Shown here in pieces: positions 52,923 through 62,467 of a stretch of 64,000 bases of DNA. The notes beneath the pieces were generated by a model, which worked only from the letters and a program-made list of their open reading frames with translations, did not search any database and was not told the DNA's origin. Source of the DNA: Actinobacteria bacterium IMCC26103 (GTDB lineage: Bacteria > Actinomycetota > Actinomycetes > Nanopelagicales > Nanopelagicaceae); assembly GCA_002284875.1 (NCBI GenBank), contig CP015604.1, positions 62,001 through 126,000 of the forward strand, in the 5' to 3' direction. Each line of letters opens with the position of its first letter. Within the stretch, counting starts at the first letter, position 1. The translations under genes were made by a program, and so were the position numbers.

Positions 52923-54070
52923 TTAGCAGGCAGGTTTCGCGCCATCACGATTCTTTGAATCTGATTTGTGCCCTCATATATTTGCGTGAGTTTGGCATCG
53001 CGCATCATTCGTTCGACTGGGTAGTCAGAGACATATCCATAACCACCTAATACCTGCACCGCATCTTGCGTTACTTTCATAGCCACATCGCTAGCAAAGG
53101 TTTTACTTGCAGCAGAGAAGAATTTCAGGTCTTTATCGCCTCGTTCGCTGCGCGCAGCTGCGGCATAAGTTAATTGGCGGGCGGCTTCAATATTCATCGC
53201 CATATCCGCTAACATAAATTGCACACCCTGGAAATCAAAGATCTCTTTCCCAAATTGTTTACGCTCATGTGAATATTTGGCAGCAACATCTAAGGCGCCT
53301 TGGGCAATTCCTAGTGCTTGTGCGGCGATAGTGATGCGGGTGTGATCCAAGGTATCCATAGCGATTGCAAATCCAGCACCGACTTCACCGATACGGCGGT
53401 CATCGCCGACGGTTACATTATCGAAATAAACTTCGCGAGTTGGTGAACCACGAAAGCCCATCTTTTTTTCCGGCGCACCAAATGAAACTCCTGCATCAGA
53501 TTTTTCAACTATGAAAGCAGTGATTCCCTTGGAGCCCTTACTTGGATCAGTCTGCGCAATAACGGTGTAGAACTCTGATACTCCGGCATTAGAAATCCAT
53601 TTTTTACTTCCGTTGATTACCCAGTTATCGCCTTTGCGCTCAGCTTTAGTTTTAAGAGCAGATGCATCTGATCCTGCTTCAGATTCAGAGAGGCAATATG
53701 AAAAACCTTTTCCCTTTGCTAGCTGCGATAACCAACGTTCTTTCTGTTCTTTATTGCCACCTAAAATAAGGGGAAGCGAACCAAGTTTATTTACTGCAGG
53801 AATTAAAGATGATGATGCACATACCCGCGCTACTTCTTCGATGATTATCACAACGGCAAGAGCATCTGCGCCTTCGCCACCAAATTCTGTCGGAACGTGT
53901 GCAGCGCTTAAGCCAGACTTTAAAAGCGCATCAGCTGCTTCTTGCGGAAAGCGATGGTCTTCATCAACGGCTGCAGCATGTGGTGCGATCTCATTTTCCG
54001 CAAGAGATCGAACGCTGGCGCGTAACTCGTTATATTCAGATGGCAGCGCATACAGATCATTAGTTGTCAT
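52919..54070 (-). CDS. Acyl-CoA dehydrogenase
   Basis: A 383-residue FAD enzyme of fatty acid or branched-chain amino acid breakdown. Motifs: YCLSESEAGSDASALKT, WISNAGVSEFYTVIAQTDP, the helix KQFGKEIFDFQGVQFMLADM and the ending VLGGYGYVSDYPVERMMRD then YEGTNQIQR, where the Glu is the usual catalytic base. Overlaps the CopD-CtaG gene by 4 nt. Substrate chain length cannot be read. Confidence 0.95.
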   Translation of the reverse strand: MTTNDLYALPSEYNELRASVRSLAENEIAPHAAAVDEDHRFPQEAADALLKSGLSAAHVPTEFGGEGADALAVVIIIEEVARVCASSSLIPAVNKLGSLPLILGGNKEQKERWLSQLAKGKGFSYCLSESEAGSDASALKTKAERKGDNWVINGSKKWISNAGVSEFYTVIAQTDPSKGSKGITAFIVEKSDAGVSFGAPEKKMGFRGSPTREVYFDNVTVGDDRRIGEVGAGFAIAMDTLDHTRITIAAQALGIAQGALDVAAKYSHERKQFGKEIFDFQGVQFMLADMAMNIEAARQLTYAAAARSERGDKDLKFFSAASKTFASDVAMKVTQDAVQVLGGYGYVSDYPVERMMRDAKLTQIYEGTNQIQRIVMARNLPAN

Positions 54071-55959
54071 TTATTTCTCTCATCGTCCTTTGCCGCTAAC
54101 GAAGTTAAGTAGGCATTGTATTGAGCGAGTTCATCGGGTTCACCCATCGCAGCCATACGAGTTTCATTTCGATCTATACGTTTGGTCTCCCGCTTATCAT
54201 CGCGCATCCATTGAATAAAGGTTGCCACAAGCGCCAGTAAAATTGGAATCTCGCCCATGGCCCAGGCGAAAGATCCCCCGGCGTGCTGATCGGCGAGTAA
54301 GTCAAGGTTCCAAGGCGTTTGCAGGGATGCGAAATATCCCTGATCGATAACTGTCGAAGTAGAAATAAGTGCGATTGCAAAGAAGGCGTGGATACTCATC
54401 GCGGCAAAGAGAATAACGATGCGCACGATATGAGGCACTTTTCGCGGGTTGGGATCGATTCCGATAATTACATGGAAGAAGAGAATCCCAGCGAGAAGAA
54501 AGTGAACATTCATTACTAAATGTCCCAGGTGTGATTGCATCATATTTCCAAAGAGCTTGGTCATATACAGAACAAATAGTGAGCCATCAAAGAGCGCCAA
54601 TATAACTACCGGATTGGTAATCAATCCCGCAGGCTTGGAATGTAGAAGTGCAATTAGCGTTCCCCGAACCCCACGTTCTTCTTGGTTGCGACCTTGCGGC
54701 AAAGTACGCAGCGCCAAAGTGATCGGTGCGCCTAAGACAATTCCGATTGGTGCGATCATGCCAAGTGCCATGTGCGCGATCATGTGATACTCAAACGAGA
54801 ATTTTGCATACACGCCTAAGCCACCACTAGTTGCGTAATCAATAACGCTGATGCCTAACGCGAATGCAACAGTGCGACCAACTGGCCATTTATCGCCGCG
54901 GCGCGACAAAATAACTACACCTTTTATATACAGTGCAACTGCGGTAATCAACACCCCAATCATCAGCGCATCTGGATCATAAAGTGAAAGTACTCGCCAA
55001 ATATTTGGGGAAGCCGGTGTTGTTATACCTGCGATCGCCAGTCCTGGATCCAAAATCGCACTTTCTCCTCGTGATGGAGGTTGTAAGTTAGAAAGGCGCG
55101 ATCCAATTAAAACTGTTACGAGCATTATGGAAACTTCAATAAAGAGCAGGCGACTTAGGTTCTTCAAGCTTATCTGCCATTTACCTGATAAATGTTTGCG
55201 ATTTAGATAGCCTAAATAAATCAATCCGGCAGTTAGCAACACTTTTAGAATCACCAATCGCGCATAGTTAGAGCTCCATGCGCTTTGAAAATTAAGTCTG
55301 GCCCAAGCATTTGCGCTGCCGCTCACAACAACTGCGATTACCGCCCAGAGCGACAAGGAACTAAAGCGCGGCAGCGCGATTGCGCGATCTGTGGCCGAGA
55401 GCACTGTTATGGAAATCAACCCGCCAACCCAGAAGGTAAGTGCAACTACATGCACTATTAGCGAACCGATGGCTAAAGAGTGTGAACCACTTGATGCAGA
55501 GTGACTTGCAAAAATTGGGGCAATCACCGCAACGATCGATAAAAGAAGAAGCGCATTTGCGGCAGCAACCGTACGGATACGTGAGACTGCAGTGCAGATA
55601 AGCAAAGCTAAAACAAGTTGTACAAACATGTACTTGCCCAGGTCGATTTGGGAGACGAATGAGCGAAGCGATGTTGGATCTAGCGCACCAGATAGCGAGG
55701 TTCCTAAAATATTAGCGAGCGTGGTCAAGATATTTAACCCTTGCCCGAATGCCCAAACAAGTGCAGTTAAGGCGGCAGAATTTCGCAAAGCTTGAGCAGA
55801 TCTCGATAATTTGCCTGCGTCATCGAGAAGTAGGAAGCCCATGGCCAACAGAAAACCAACCGTTGCAAAACTTGAGGTAAGTGAAATGAACTTACCAACT
55901 GTGGTCAACGAAGAAATCAGCGGACCAGCAGAATTTAGATCTGCTGCCAGGAAAGTCAT
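54067..55959 (-). CDS. CopD-CtaG fusion membrane protein (copper handling / oxidase assembly)
   Basis: A 630-residue integral membrane protein. The N-terminal half (about 1-310, eight hydrophobic segments) is CopD-like with SHSLAIGSLIVHVVALTFWV and LPRFSSLSLWAV. The C-terminal half (about 330-600) is CtaG/caa3-like with HMIAHMALGMIAPIGIVLGA and SHLGHLVMNVHFLLAGILFF, whose histidines may bind copper. Such fusions are typical of actinobacteria and serve cytochrome c oxidase copper delivery. It is coupled to CopC upstream (4-nt overlap). Confidence 0.9.
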   Translation of the reverse strand: MTFLAADLNSAGPLISSLTTVGKFISLTSSFATVGFLLAMGFLLLDDAGKLSRSAQALRNSAALTALVWAFGQGLNILTTLANILGTSLSGALDPTSLRSFVSQIDLGKYMFVQLVLALLICTAVSRIRTVAAANALLLLSIVAVIAPIFASHSASSGSHSLAIGSLIVHVVALTFWVGGLISITVLSATDRAIALPRFSSLSLWAVIAVVVSGSANAWARLNFQSAWSSNYARLVILKVLLTAGLIYLGYLNRKHLSGKWQISLKNLSRLLFIEVSIMLVTVLIGSRLSNLQPPSRGESAILDPGLAIAGITTPASPNIWRVLSLYDPDALMIGVLITAVALYIKGVVILSRRGDKWPVGRTVAFALGISVIDYATSGGLGVYAKFSFEYHMIAHMALGMIAPIGIVLGAPITLALRTLPQGRNQEERGVRGTLIALLHSKPAGLITNPVVILALFDGSLFVLYMTKLFGNMMQSHLGHLVMNVHFLLAGILFFHVIIGIDPNPRKVPHIVRIVILFAAMSIHAFFAIALISTSTVIDQGYFASLQTPWNLDLLADQHAGGSFAWAMGEIPILLALVATFIQWMRDDKRETKRIDRNETRMAAMGEPDELAQYNAYLTSLAAKDDERNK

Positions 55960-56471
55960 CTCTCGCTAAATATCTTTCTGGCATATAACGCAAGCGCAAT
56001 CAATACAATAAATGAAGCGACAAGTAAACCAATTACAAAGAGATTGGTGCCAAAGTCACTTCCTTGAACTTTAGTTGGCGTTGTTGGTGTAACTTCTTGC
56101 GGCGTAGAAATTGTTGTTGTTGAGAAATTAAAGTTAAAAGAACCAACAAGCGGGATATCCATCTCGGAGATAATGTTGTAAGAAACCGTGTAAGCACCAG
56201 ATTCAGTAATCGGCTTCATCCCAACGATGATGTCATTGCCTGCAACGGTCAAGGTTCCATCATCGACGCGACGTCCAGCCGGATCTGTAACAGTTATTTC
56301 ATTTCCCATATCCATCGGTGTAATTTCTACTGAAATCGTGACCGCACTTGGTGCAACTTTTAGAGTCGAACCTGCGATAGGAGAAGTCGCAACAAGTGAA
56401 TTGGCTAGCGCTGGACCGGTAGACATCACAGATATGACGATTGCGCCGATAAGTGCCGCAAAACGCTTCAC
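55956..56471 (-). CDS. CopC-domain exported protein with degenerate copper site
   Basis: A 171-residue protein: signal peptide (AALIGAIVISVMSTGPALA), CopC beta-sandwich (about 24-118), Thr/Pro linker, then a C-terminal membrane anchor (FVIGLLVASFIVLIALALYA). In active CopC the mature chain begins with a histidine ligand; here it begins ALA-NSLVATSPIAG. The usual SADGH segment with Asp and His ligands reads SEMDI. Copper(II) binding by the classical site is therefore unlikely. It is coupled to the CopD-CtaG gene. Confidence 0.88.
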   Translation of the reverse strand: MKRFAALIGAIVISVMSTGPALANSLVATSPIAGSTLKVAPSAVTISVEITPMDMGNEITVTDPAGRRVDDGTLTVAGNDIIVGMKPITESGAYTVSYNIISEMDIPLVGSFNFNFSTTTISTPQEVTPTTPTKVQGSDFGTNLFVIGLLVASFIVLIALALYARKIFSER

Positions 56472-56583
56472 TTGTTTACCTGCCTTCGCTGCGAGAGTGG
56501 TCTCAATTCGCCTCTATAGTCTCACTTCCTTAGACTGAACCACTAGCCCCCGCGGATGTGATTTAGGAAAGGAGTGAGCGCGA

Positions 56584-56799
56584 ATGCCAACATATCAATA
56601 CCAATGTTCTGCCTGCGAGCACGCCTTTGAAGCCTTTCAAAGCTTTTCCGATGAACCGCTAACCGAGTGCCCAGAATGCAAGGGCGAAGTTCGTAAAGTT
56701 TATTCAGCCGTAGGAGTTGTCTTTAAAGGTTCAGGGTTTTATAAAACTGATTCAGTTGCAAAACCAGCTAAGTCAGCCACGCCTACTAAAAGTGAATAA
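56584..56799 (+). CDS. FmdB family zinc-ribbon protein
   Basis: A 71-residue protein with a zinc ribbon: YQYQCSACEHAFE and TECPECKGEVRKVYSAVG supply four cysteines, then VVFKGSGFYKTD, the FmdB signature. Function unclear; often called a putative regulatory protein. AGGAAAGGAG lies before the ATG. Confidence 0.94.
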   Translation: MPTYQYQCSACEHAFEAFQSFSDEPLTECPECKGEVRKVYSAVGVVFKGSGFYKTDSVAKPAKSATPTKSE

Positions 56800-56806
56800 T
56801 TAAAGA

Positions 56807-56926
56807 TTAGCCTTCGTGATGCGGCGGTTTATCGCCTTTAATTTCAGATTCGCGGCGGTCGGCTTCGCTCTGATCTTCTCGTGAATCGCGTTCATCCTCA
56901 GTTGTTGCGGGAAAAAGTTCGCTCAT
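56807..56926 (-). CDS. Small hydrophilic protein, 39 residues
   Basis: An ATG at 56924-56926 with GTGAGG 6 nt before it opens a 39-codon frame ending at 56807. The product is very charged (TTEDERDSREDQSEADRRE, then KPPHHEG) and has no hydrophobic segment. It occupies the gap between two plus-strand genes without overlapping them. The ribosome site and gap-filling position support it. No family recognised. Confidence 0.6.
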   Translation of the reverse strand: MSELFPATTEDERDSREDQSEADRRESEIKGDKPPHHEG

Positions 56927-56974
56927 GACCAACCTCACCCCCTCAATCTGCATCGCTAAATTGCCTTACTAGGG

Positions 56975-59104
56975 ATGATCCTACATAGTTATTCTGTGTT
57001 TGAGCGCATAGGGATGCTGGTAGTACGCCGCAGTAAAGTGGTTTTAATTGGATTTACTATCGCAATTTTAGGTGCTGGCGGAATTGGCTCACTTGCCTTT
57101 AGCAAACTCGATTCCGGTGGATATTCAGATTTATCGAGTGATTCCGCAAAAGCTGCAACTTATCTCACGGAAAAATTCGGCGTCGTTGAACCGGTCGCGG
57201 TCCTAGTAATTGATTCCGGCAACAAGCCAGTCGATGATCCAGAAATTTCCCAAGCTGCGATCGCACTTGAAAAGAAGATTGCTCAAGTACCTGGGATCTC
57301 GCGAACTCTATCTTTCTGGTCGACAGGTGGAGCGCAAGGTATGAAGGCAATCGACGGTAAGGCAGCCTTCTTATTCGCATACGCAAATTTGAAGGGAACA
57401 GATTTTGATAAATTAGGAAATATCGGGGCACAGATTCAAGAAGAATTTGATGGTGTTAACGGTTCCCTAACTGTGTATGCATCCGGTTCTGGCGTTATCA
57501 CGCATGCCATCAACCATAAGATTGAAAAAGATTTACTGCTTGCTGAATCAATTGCAATCCCGTTGACTTTCATATTGCTCGCCTTTGTCTTTGGCGCACT
57601 CGTTGCCTCAGCTATGCCACTGGTCGTTGGCGTAAGCGCAATTTTGGGCGCTTTCTTTATTATCTACTTGATTACGCTCTTTACCAACGTCAGCATCTTT
57701 GCGCTTAACCTAATTACCGGTTTGGGTCTTGGGCTTGGAATTGATTACGCGCTCTTGATGGTCAACCGATTCCGCGAAGAATTGCATGCTGGCAAGAGCG
57801 TTGAAGAATCAATTCTCACAACTGTAAATTCCGCTGGGAAAACTGTCTTTTATTCTGGGCTAACTGTTCTCGTCACCTTAAGTGCGCTTATATTCTTCCC
57901 TCTAGATTTCCTCAAATCATTTGGATATGCCGGTGTTAGCGTTGTCTCTCTTGCAGTACTTGGCGCCCTGATTCCGCTACCTGCGATTATGGCCTTGCTT
58001 GGCCACAGAATTGATAAAGGCGTAGTCCGAAAATCTGGAATTACACCAAAAGAAGATGGTCGCTGGGCGCACACTGCACGCAATGTTATGCGCCGTCCGA
58101 TTCCAGTTGTTATCGGTTCACTTCTAATATTAGGAATATTTGCCGCACCAATTTCAAATATTGCCTTTGCCCAAGTTGATTCGAGAGTTCTGCCCAAGAG
58201 TGATCGGGCAGCTATTGGCGCTGCCAAAATACTTGAGAGATTTAATGGATTCGAAGGCAGCCCTGTTGAAGTTGTAATCCCTAATGGCGTTGGCCGTAAA
58301 AACCAAGTAGATAAATACCTTGCAGAAGTAGCAAAGGTTGATGGCATCGCCCGAGTATCCCCGATTGAAACCTACGGCAGTGATTTACGAATTCAAGTAA
58401 TTCCATCTAAGGCATCGCGTTCTTTGGCCGCCGAACAGATAATCCACGACATTCGCGATATCCCAAGCCCTACGGGTACATTGATTGGCGGTGCTGCTGC
58501 CGACTTTACCGATTCACAAGATGGAATTGCTAAGACGCTTCCGTGGGCGCTGGGCTGGATAGCGCTCTGGGTAATGATTCTTATCTTTATATTTACCGGA
58601 TCAATTATCTTGCCAATTAAAGCTGTCCTGCTTAACGCGCTCTCGCTACTTGCAACACTTGGGGCAATTACTTGGATATTTATCGATGGACACCTGAAAT
58701 GGCTAGTTGGTGATTTCACCGTTACTGGAACGCTAGATACCGGAAGCGTAATTCTTGTGGCTGTAGTGGTCTTTGGACTTTCTATGGACTATGAAATCTT
58801 CTTACTGTCGCGCATTCGTGAAGAACATATGGCAGGTAAGAGCAATATTGAATCTGTAGCAGTTGGTCTCCAACGTTCCGCCCGCATCATTACCGCGGCA
58901 GCGCTTCTATTAGCGGTCGTCTTCGCCTCATTCATGATTAGCGGTGTCACATCAATCAAGATGTTGGGCTTTGGTGTTGCGTTAGCAGTGATCCTCGATG
59001 CAACTTTGGTTCGTGCGCTGTTAGTACCAGCTTTGATGCGTTTATTTGGAGAGCGCAACTGGTGGGCACCTAAAGTGCTCCGTCGTTTCACAATCACACA
59101 TTAA
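56975..59104 (+). CDS. MMPL family (RND superfamily) transporter
   Basis: A 709-residue membrane protein with two repeats of six TM helices and two extracytoplasmic porter domains. The proton-relay Asp-Tyr pairs of the family are present in both halves: GLGIDYALLMVNRFREEL in TM4 and GLSMDYEIFLLSRIREE in TM10. Such proteins export lipids or siderophores across the actinobacterial envelope. ATG at 56975 is the longest start; GTG 21 nt downstream is also possible. No regulator is adjacent. Confidence 0.93.
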   Translation: MILHSYSVFERIGMLVVRRSKVVLIGFTIAILGAGGIGSLAFSKLDSGGYSDLSSDSAKAATYLTEKFGVVEPVAVLVIDSGNKPVDDPEISQAAIALEKKIAQVPGISRTLSFWSTGGAQGMKAIDGKAAFLFAYANLKGTDFDKLGNIGAQIQEEFDGVNGSLTVYASGSGVITHAINHKIEKDLLLAESIAIPLTFILLAFVFGALVASAMPLVVGVSAILGAFFIIYLITLFTNVSIFALNLITGLGLGLGIDYALLMVNRFREELHAGKSVEESILTTVNSAGKTVFYSGLTVLVTLSALIFFPLDFLKSFGYAGVSVVSLAVLGALIPLPAIMALLGHRIDKGVVRKSGITPKEDGRWAHTARNVMRRPIPVVIGSLLILGIFAAPISNIAFAQVDSRVLPKSDRAAIGAAKILERFNGFEGSPVEVVIPNGVGRKNQVDKYLAEVAKVDGIARVSPIETYGSDLRIQVIPSKASRSLAAEQIIHDIRDIPSPTGTLIGGAAADFTDSQDGIAKTLPWALGWIALWVMILIFIFTGSIILPIKAVLLNALSLLATLGAITWIFIDGHLKWLVGDFTVTGTLDTGSVILVAVVVFGLSMDYEIFLLSRIREEHMAGKSNIESVAVGLQRSARIITAAALLLAVVFASFMISGVTSIKMLGFGVALAVILDATLVRALLVPALMRLFGERNWWAPKVLRRFTITH

Positions 59105-59114
59105 TTTTTTAAAG

Positions 59115-59187
59115 TGTCCCCGGCGGGAGTTGAACCTGCGACCTACCGCTTAGGAGGCGGTTGCTCTATCCACTGAGCTACGGGGAC
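59115..59187 (-). tRNA. tRNA-Arg (anticodon CCU)
   Basis: A 73-nt cloverleaf with acceptor GTCCCCG/CGGGGAC, D-arm GCTC..GAGC, anticodon stem ACCGC/GCGGT and loop CTCCTAA (CCU), T-arm GCAGG-TTCAACT-CCCGC and discriminator A. CCA is not encoded. It stands alone between the MmpL and GMC genes. Confidence 0.93.
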
Positions 59188-59300
59188 CTACACGAATTAA
59201 CTTGGCAAAGGTTATCGCTATGGCTAACCTAGGCGTAACACGCTCAAGATCCATAGTTATCGGCGCATAAGCAGTTAGCGGCACTAAGGAGAAAACCGAG

Positions 59301-60995
59301 ATGGCCAAGGAACTGCACTTCGATGTAGTCGTTATTGGATCTGGCTTTGGTGGTTCCGTTACAGCGCTGCGATTGCGTGAAAAGGGTTATTCCGTTGCTG
59401 TTTTAGAAGCCGGTAAAAGATTTGCCGATAAAGATTTCCCAAAAACTTCCTGGCGGGTAAATAAGTTTCTCTTTGCGCCACAATTTGGTTGTTACGGAAT
59501 TCAGCGAATTCATTTTCTGCCTGATGTTCTGGTGCTTTGTGGCGCAGGTGTAGGTGGTGGATCGCTGGTCTACGCAAATACTTTGTACCAACCGGGCGAT
59601 AAATATTTTCAAGATCCACAATGGGCGCAGATCACCGATTGGAAACGTGAACTCGAGCCTTGGTATGACCAAGCACGTCGCATGTTAGGCGTTGAAGAAA
59701 ATCCATATTTCTCACCAAGTGATGCTGCAATGAAGATCGCAGCAGAGAAAATGGGGGTTGCCGACACTTTTAAAATGGCGCCGCTCGGAATTTACTTTGG
59801 AAAAGGTGAAGGTAAACCTGCAAGTGATCCGTATTTTGGCGGAAAAGGTCCAGATCGAGTGGGTTGCACAAATTGCGGCGAATGCATGACTGGTTGTCGT
59901 CACAACGCCAAGAACACTTTGCCGAAGAATTATTTAGGTTTGGCAGAAGGTGCCGGGGCGAAGGTTTACCCGCTGACCACTGTTACTGAATTTTTGCAAC
60001 GCACTGATGGAAAGTGGGAAGTTAAAACTGTTAAAACCGATGGCTGGGATGGATCTAAGGGAGCTACCTTTATTGCAACAGAGCTCGTAGTAGCAGCCGG
60101 CACCTTTAACACCCAGAAATTACTCCATAAGATGAAACGTAAAAATTTACCGAATTTATCTGATCGATTGGGCGAGCTTTCGCGAACCAATAGTGAGGCG
60201 CTCACTGGTGCGCTAATGGATAGCCGCGAAATTGATTTTAGTCGGGGCGCGGCAATTACTTCTTCCTTCTTCCCAGATGCACATACCCACGTAGAACCAG
60301 TGAGATATGGCAAAGGCAGTAACTTTATGGGGTTGCTTCAAACCATTATGACCGATGGCTTTACGGGAAAAGAACGGCGTAAACATTGGTTGAAACAAGT
60401 AATTGCGAAACCATCACTACTGGCGCGATTAATTAATGTGCGCCACTGGAGTGAAAAGACCGTTATTGCGCTAGTAATGCAAGATGTTGACTCTTCGGTC
60501 GCAGTTAAAGGTAAACGAGGAATTTTTGGTTTCAAGTTAACTTCAAGAAATAATAGCGATACCCCTAATGCCACTTACATCCCAGCTGCCAATGAAGCGG
60601 TGCGGCATGTAGCTAATGAATACGGTGGTATTGCCGGCGGACATGTCGGTGACTTAATTAGCGCGCCATTTACCGCTCATTTCGTCGGTGGGTGTGTAAT
60701 CGGTGGCGATGAGAAAACAGGTGTAATTGATGCCTATCATCGCGCCTTTAATTATCCAACGTTGCATATCGTCGATGGTTCAACCATCACAGCTAACTTA
60801 GGCGTTAACCCATCGCTAACAATTACCGCTCAAGCCGAACGCGCTATGTCTTTCTGGCCAAATAAGGGAGATGTAGATCAACGTCCCGCACAAAGTGAGC
60901 CTTACAAGTATCTTCAACCCGTGAAACCAAATAGCCCAGTCGTTCCAATCGGTGCGCATGGTGAACTGAAATACTCAACCACGGAGGCGCTATGA
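59301..60995 (+). CDS. GMC family FAD oxidoreductase (ChoD-like)
   Basis: A 564-residue flavoprotein. The FAD motif is VVIGSGFGGSVTALRLREKG near the start, GVGGGSLVYAN follows, and the C-terminal SGADVN-like segment is DGSTITANLGVNPSLT. A cysteine cluster VGCTNCGECMTGCRHNAKN at about residues 189-207 is typical of the cholesterol-oxidase-like ChoD subfamily. Substrate unknown; sterol or alcohol oxidation is possible. AAGGAG precedes the ATG. Coupled to the SDR gene (4-nt overlap). Confidence 0.92.
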   Translation: MAKELHFDVVVIGSGFGGSVTALRLREKGYSVAVLEAGKRFADKDFPKTSWRVNKFLFAPQFGCYGIQRIHFLPDVLVLCGAGVGGGSLVYANTLYQPGDKYFQDPQWAQITDWKRELEPWYDQARRMLGVEENPYFSPSDAAMKIAAEKMGVADTFKMAPLGIYFGKGEGKPASDPYFGGKGPDRVGCTNCGECMTGCRHNAKNTLPKNYLGLAEGAGAKVYPLTTVTEFLQRTDGKWEVKTVKTDGWDGSKGATFIATELVVAAGTFNTQKLLHKMKRKNLPNLSDRLGELSRTNSEALTGALMDSREIDFSRGAAITSSFFPDAHTHVEPVRYGKGSNFMGLLQTIMTDGFTGKERRKHWLKQVIAKPSLLARLINVRHWSEKTVIALVMQDVDSSVAVKGKRGIFGFKLTSRNNSDTPNATYIPAANEAVRHVANEYGGIAGGHVGDLISAPFTAHFVGGCVIGGDEKTGVIDAYHRAFNYPTLHIVDGSTITANLGVNPSLTITAQAERAMSFWPNKGDVDQRPAQSEPYKYLQPVKPNSPVVPIGAHGELKYSTTEAL

Positions 60996-61756
60996 AAAAA
61001 TGGGCTCTAGTAACTGGTGCAACTGCGGGCATCGGTGAAAGTTTTACTAGGTTACTTGCTGCTGAAGGTTTTAATTTAGTTTTAGTCGCTCGTGATGAAG
61101 TTAGATTGCACGAACGCGCGCAAGGGTTAAAAGATAAATATGGTGCTGAATCAGTAGTGATAGTCGCAGATTTAGCAACTGAATCAGGCTGTGCCAAAGT
61201 TGAAGAATATCTAGCCAATAATGAGATTGAAGTCTTAATTAATAATGCTGGCTTTGGTATTAATAAAGCTTTTACTATGAGTGACTTGGCGAAAGAAGAA
61301 GAAATATTAAAAGTTCTGGTGCGTACACCTATGCGTTTAATGCATGTAGCTCTTCCTAAGATGAAAGAGCGAAACTCTGGTGTTGTAATAAATGTTTCAT
61401 CGGTAGCAAGTTTTATAGCAGGTGGGGCATACAGCGCATCTAAATCTTATTTAACTGTCTTATCTGAATCCCTTCACACCGAACTATCTGCAACAAATAT
61501 AAAAGTATCAGCGCTCTGCCCCGGATTTACGCGAACTGAATTTCACCAAAGAGGGCGAATGAAGATGGCTGGGCTTCCAGAATTTATGTGGCTCAATTCC
61601 GATACTTTGGTAGCAAAAGCTTGGAAAGATGCGCTGGCGGGTAAAGCTGTTTCAATACCTGGCTGGCAATATAAATTATTAGTTGGCATTATTTCGATCG
61701 TGCCTCGCTCCGTCGTGCGCCGCCTTGGAATGAACTTACGCGTCAAGCAGAGATAA
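60992..61756 (+). CDS. SDR family oxidoreductase
   Basis: A 254-residue short-chain dehydrogenase of the DltE/YdfG-like group. The Rossmann motif is TGATAGIGESF; NNAGFG follows the usual spacing; the catalytic Ser is in NVSSVASFIAGG and Tyr-x3-Lys is YSASKSYL. It overlaps the GMC gene (ATGA) and is preceded by GGAGG, so they probably act on one metabolite. C-terminal half looks membrane-associated. Confidence 0.93.
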   Translation: MKKWALVTGATAGIGESFTRLLAAEGFNLVLVARDEVRLHERAQGLKDKYGAESVVIVADLATESGCAKVEEYLANNEIEVLINNAGFGINKAFTMSDLAKEEEILKVLVRTPMRLMHVALPKMKERNSGVVINVSSVASFIAGGAYSASKSYLTVLSESLHTELSATNIKVSALCPGFTRTEFHQRGRMKMAGLPEFMWLNSDTLVAKAWKDALAGKAVSIPGWQYKLLVGIISIVPRSVVRRLGMNLRVKQR

Positions 61757-61837
61757 TTCACACGCTTTTCACCGCTTGCATCCAACGTATGGACCTTACG
61801 GATCGCTAATATTGCTCCATAATCTATGGAGGTTTTC

Positions 61838-62461
61838 ATGTTTCGCAAAGTTCTCGTCGTGGTCGGTACTGCAGCTCTAGTTGCTGCCTCAATTACCGCC
61901 GTTCCCGCCAGCGCAGCGACCAAGGTCAGCAATGGCGTTGCCTGCGCAAAGTCAGGTGCGACGACCAAGGTCAGCGGCTCATCTTATAAATGTGCCAAGA
62001 ATCCATTGGTTAAGAATGCAAAGTTGACTTGGTTGTCAATTGACTGTCTCAATACTGCTGCTGTTTACACCAAAGCGCTTGCAAACTTGCCAAAGATTAA
62101 AGCAGCAACTGATGCAACTATTGCCAAGCTAGATGCCGATATCGCTAAACAAACGATTGAAGTTGAAAAAGCTAATAAGTTGATCCCGGAATATCAGGCA
62201 AAGATTGCAACGATCAATACTGCGCTAACAACTCTGAAGGCAGATACTGCTAACTTGGTTAAGAACAAGGCAACGATTGACAAGTATTCTGCCGCTGTCC
62301 GTAGCTATGAAGCTGCGATAAAGGCATACTCCACAGTTGGAAAGCAGGGCGAACGAAGCGAGAAAGCTAAAGCGCAAGCTCTAGCTCAATATGAGAACTC
62401 AAAGACTGATATTGACTCAACTCTCGGTATGGCTCAATTAATCTGTGCAAAGGGTTTTTAA
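61838..62461 (+). CDS. Exported coiled-coil protein
   Basis: A 207-residue secreted protein. Signal peptide FRKVLVVVGTAALVAASI ends near PASAA. A short domain with two cysteines (VACAKSGATTKVSGSSYKC) follows, then a helical coiled coil of about 120 residues rich in Ala, Lys and Thr, and a final Cys (LICAKGF). GGAGG lies 4 nt before the ATG at 61838, which is preferred to the upstream ATG. Function unknown; probably envelope-located. Confidence 0.8.
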   Translation: MFRKVLVVVGTAALVAASITAVPASAATKVSNGVACAKSGATTKVSGSSYKCAKNPLVKNAKLTWLSIDCLNTAAVYTKALANLPKIKAATDATIAKLDADIAKQTIEVEKANKLIPEYQAKIATINTALTTLKADTANLVKNKATIDKYSAAVRSYEAAIKAYSTVGKQGERSEKAKAQALAQYENSKTDIDSTLGMAQLICAKGF

Positions 62462-62467
62462 AAATAA

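Noticed and set aside
59867-59923. Cysteine cluster in the GMC oxidoreductase as a sign of a fused ferredoxin
   Set aside because: CxxCxxCxxxC at this place is a known trait of ChoD-like GMC proteins, not an added domain.
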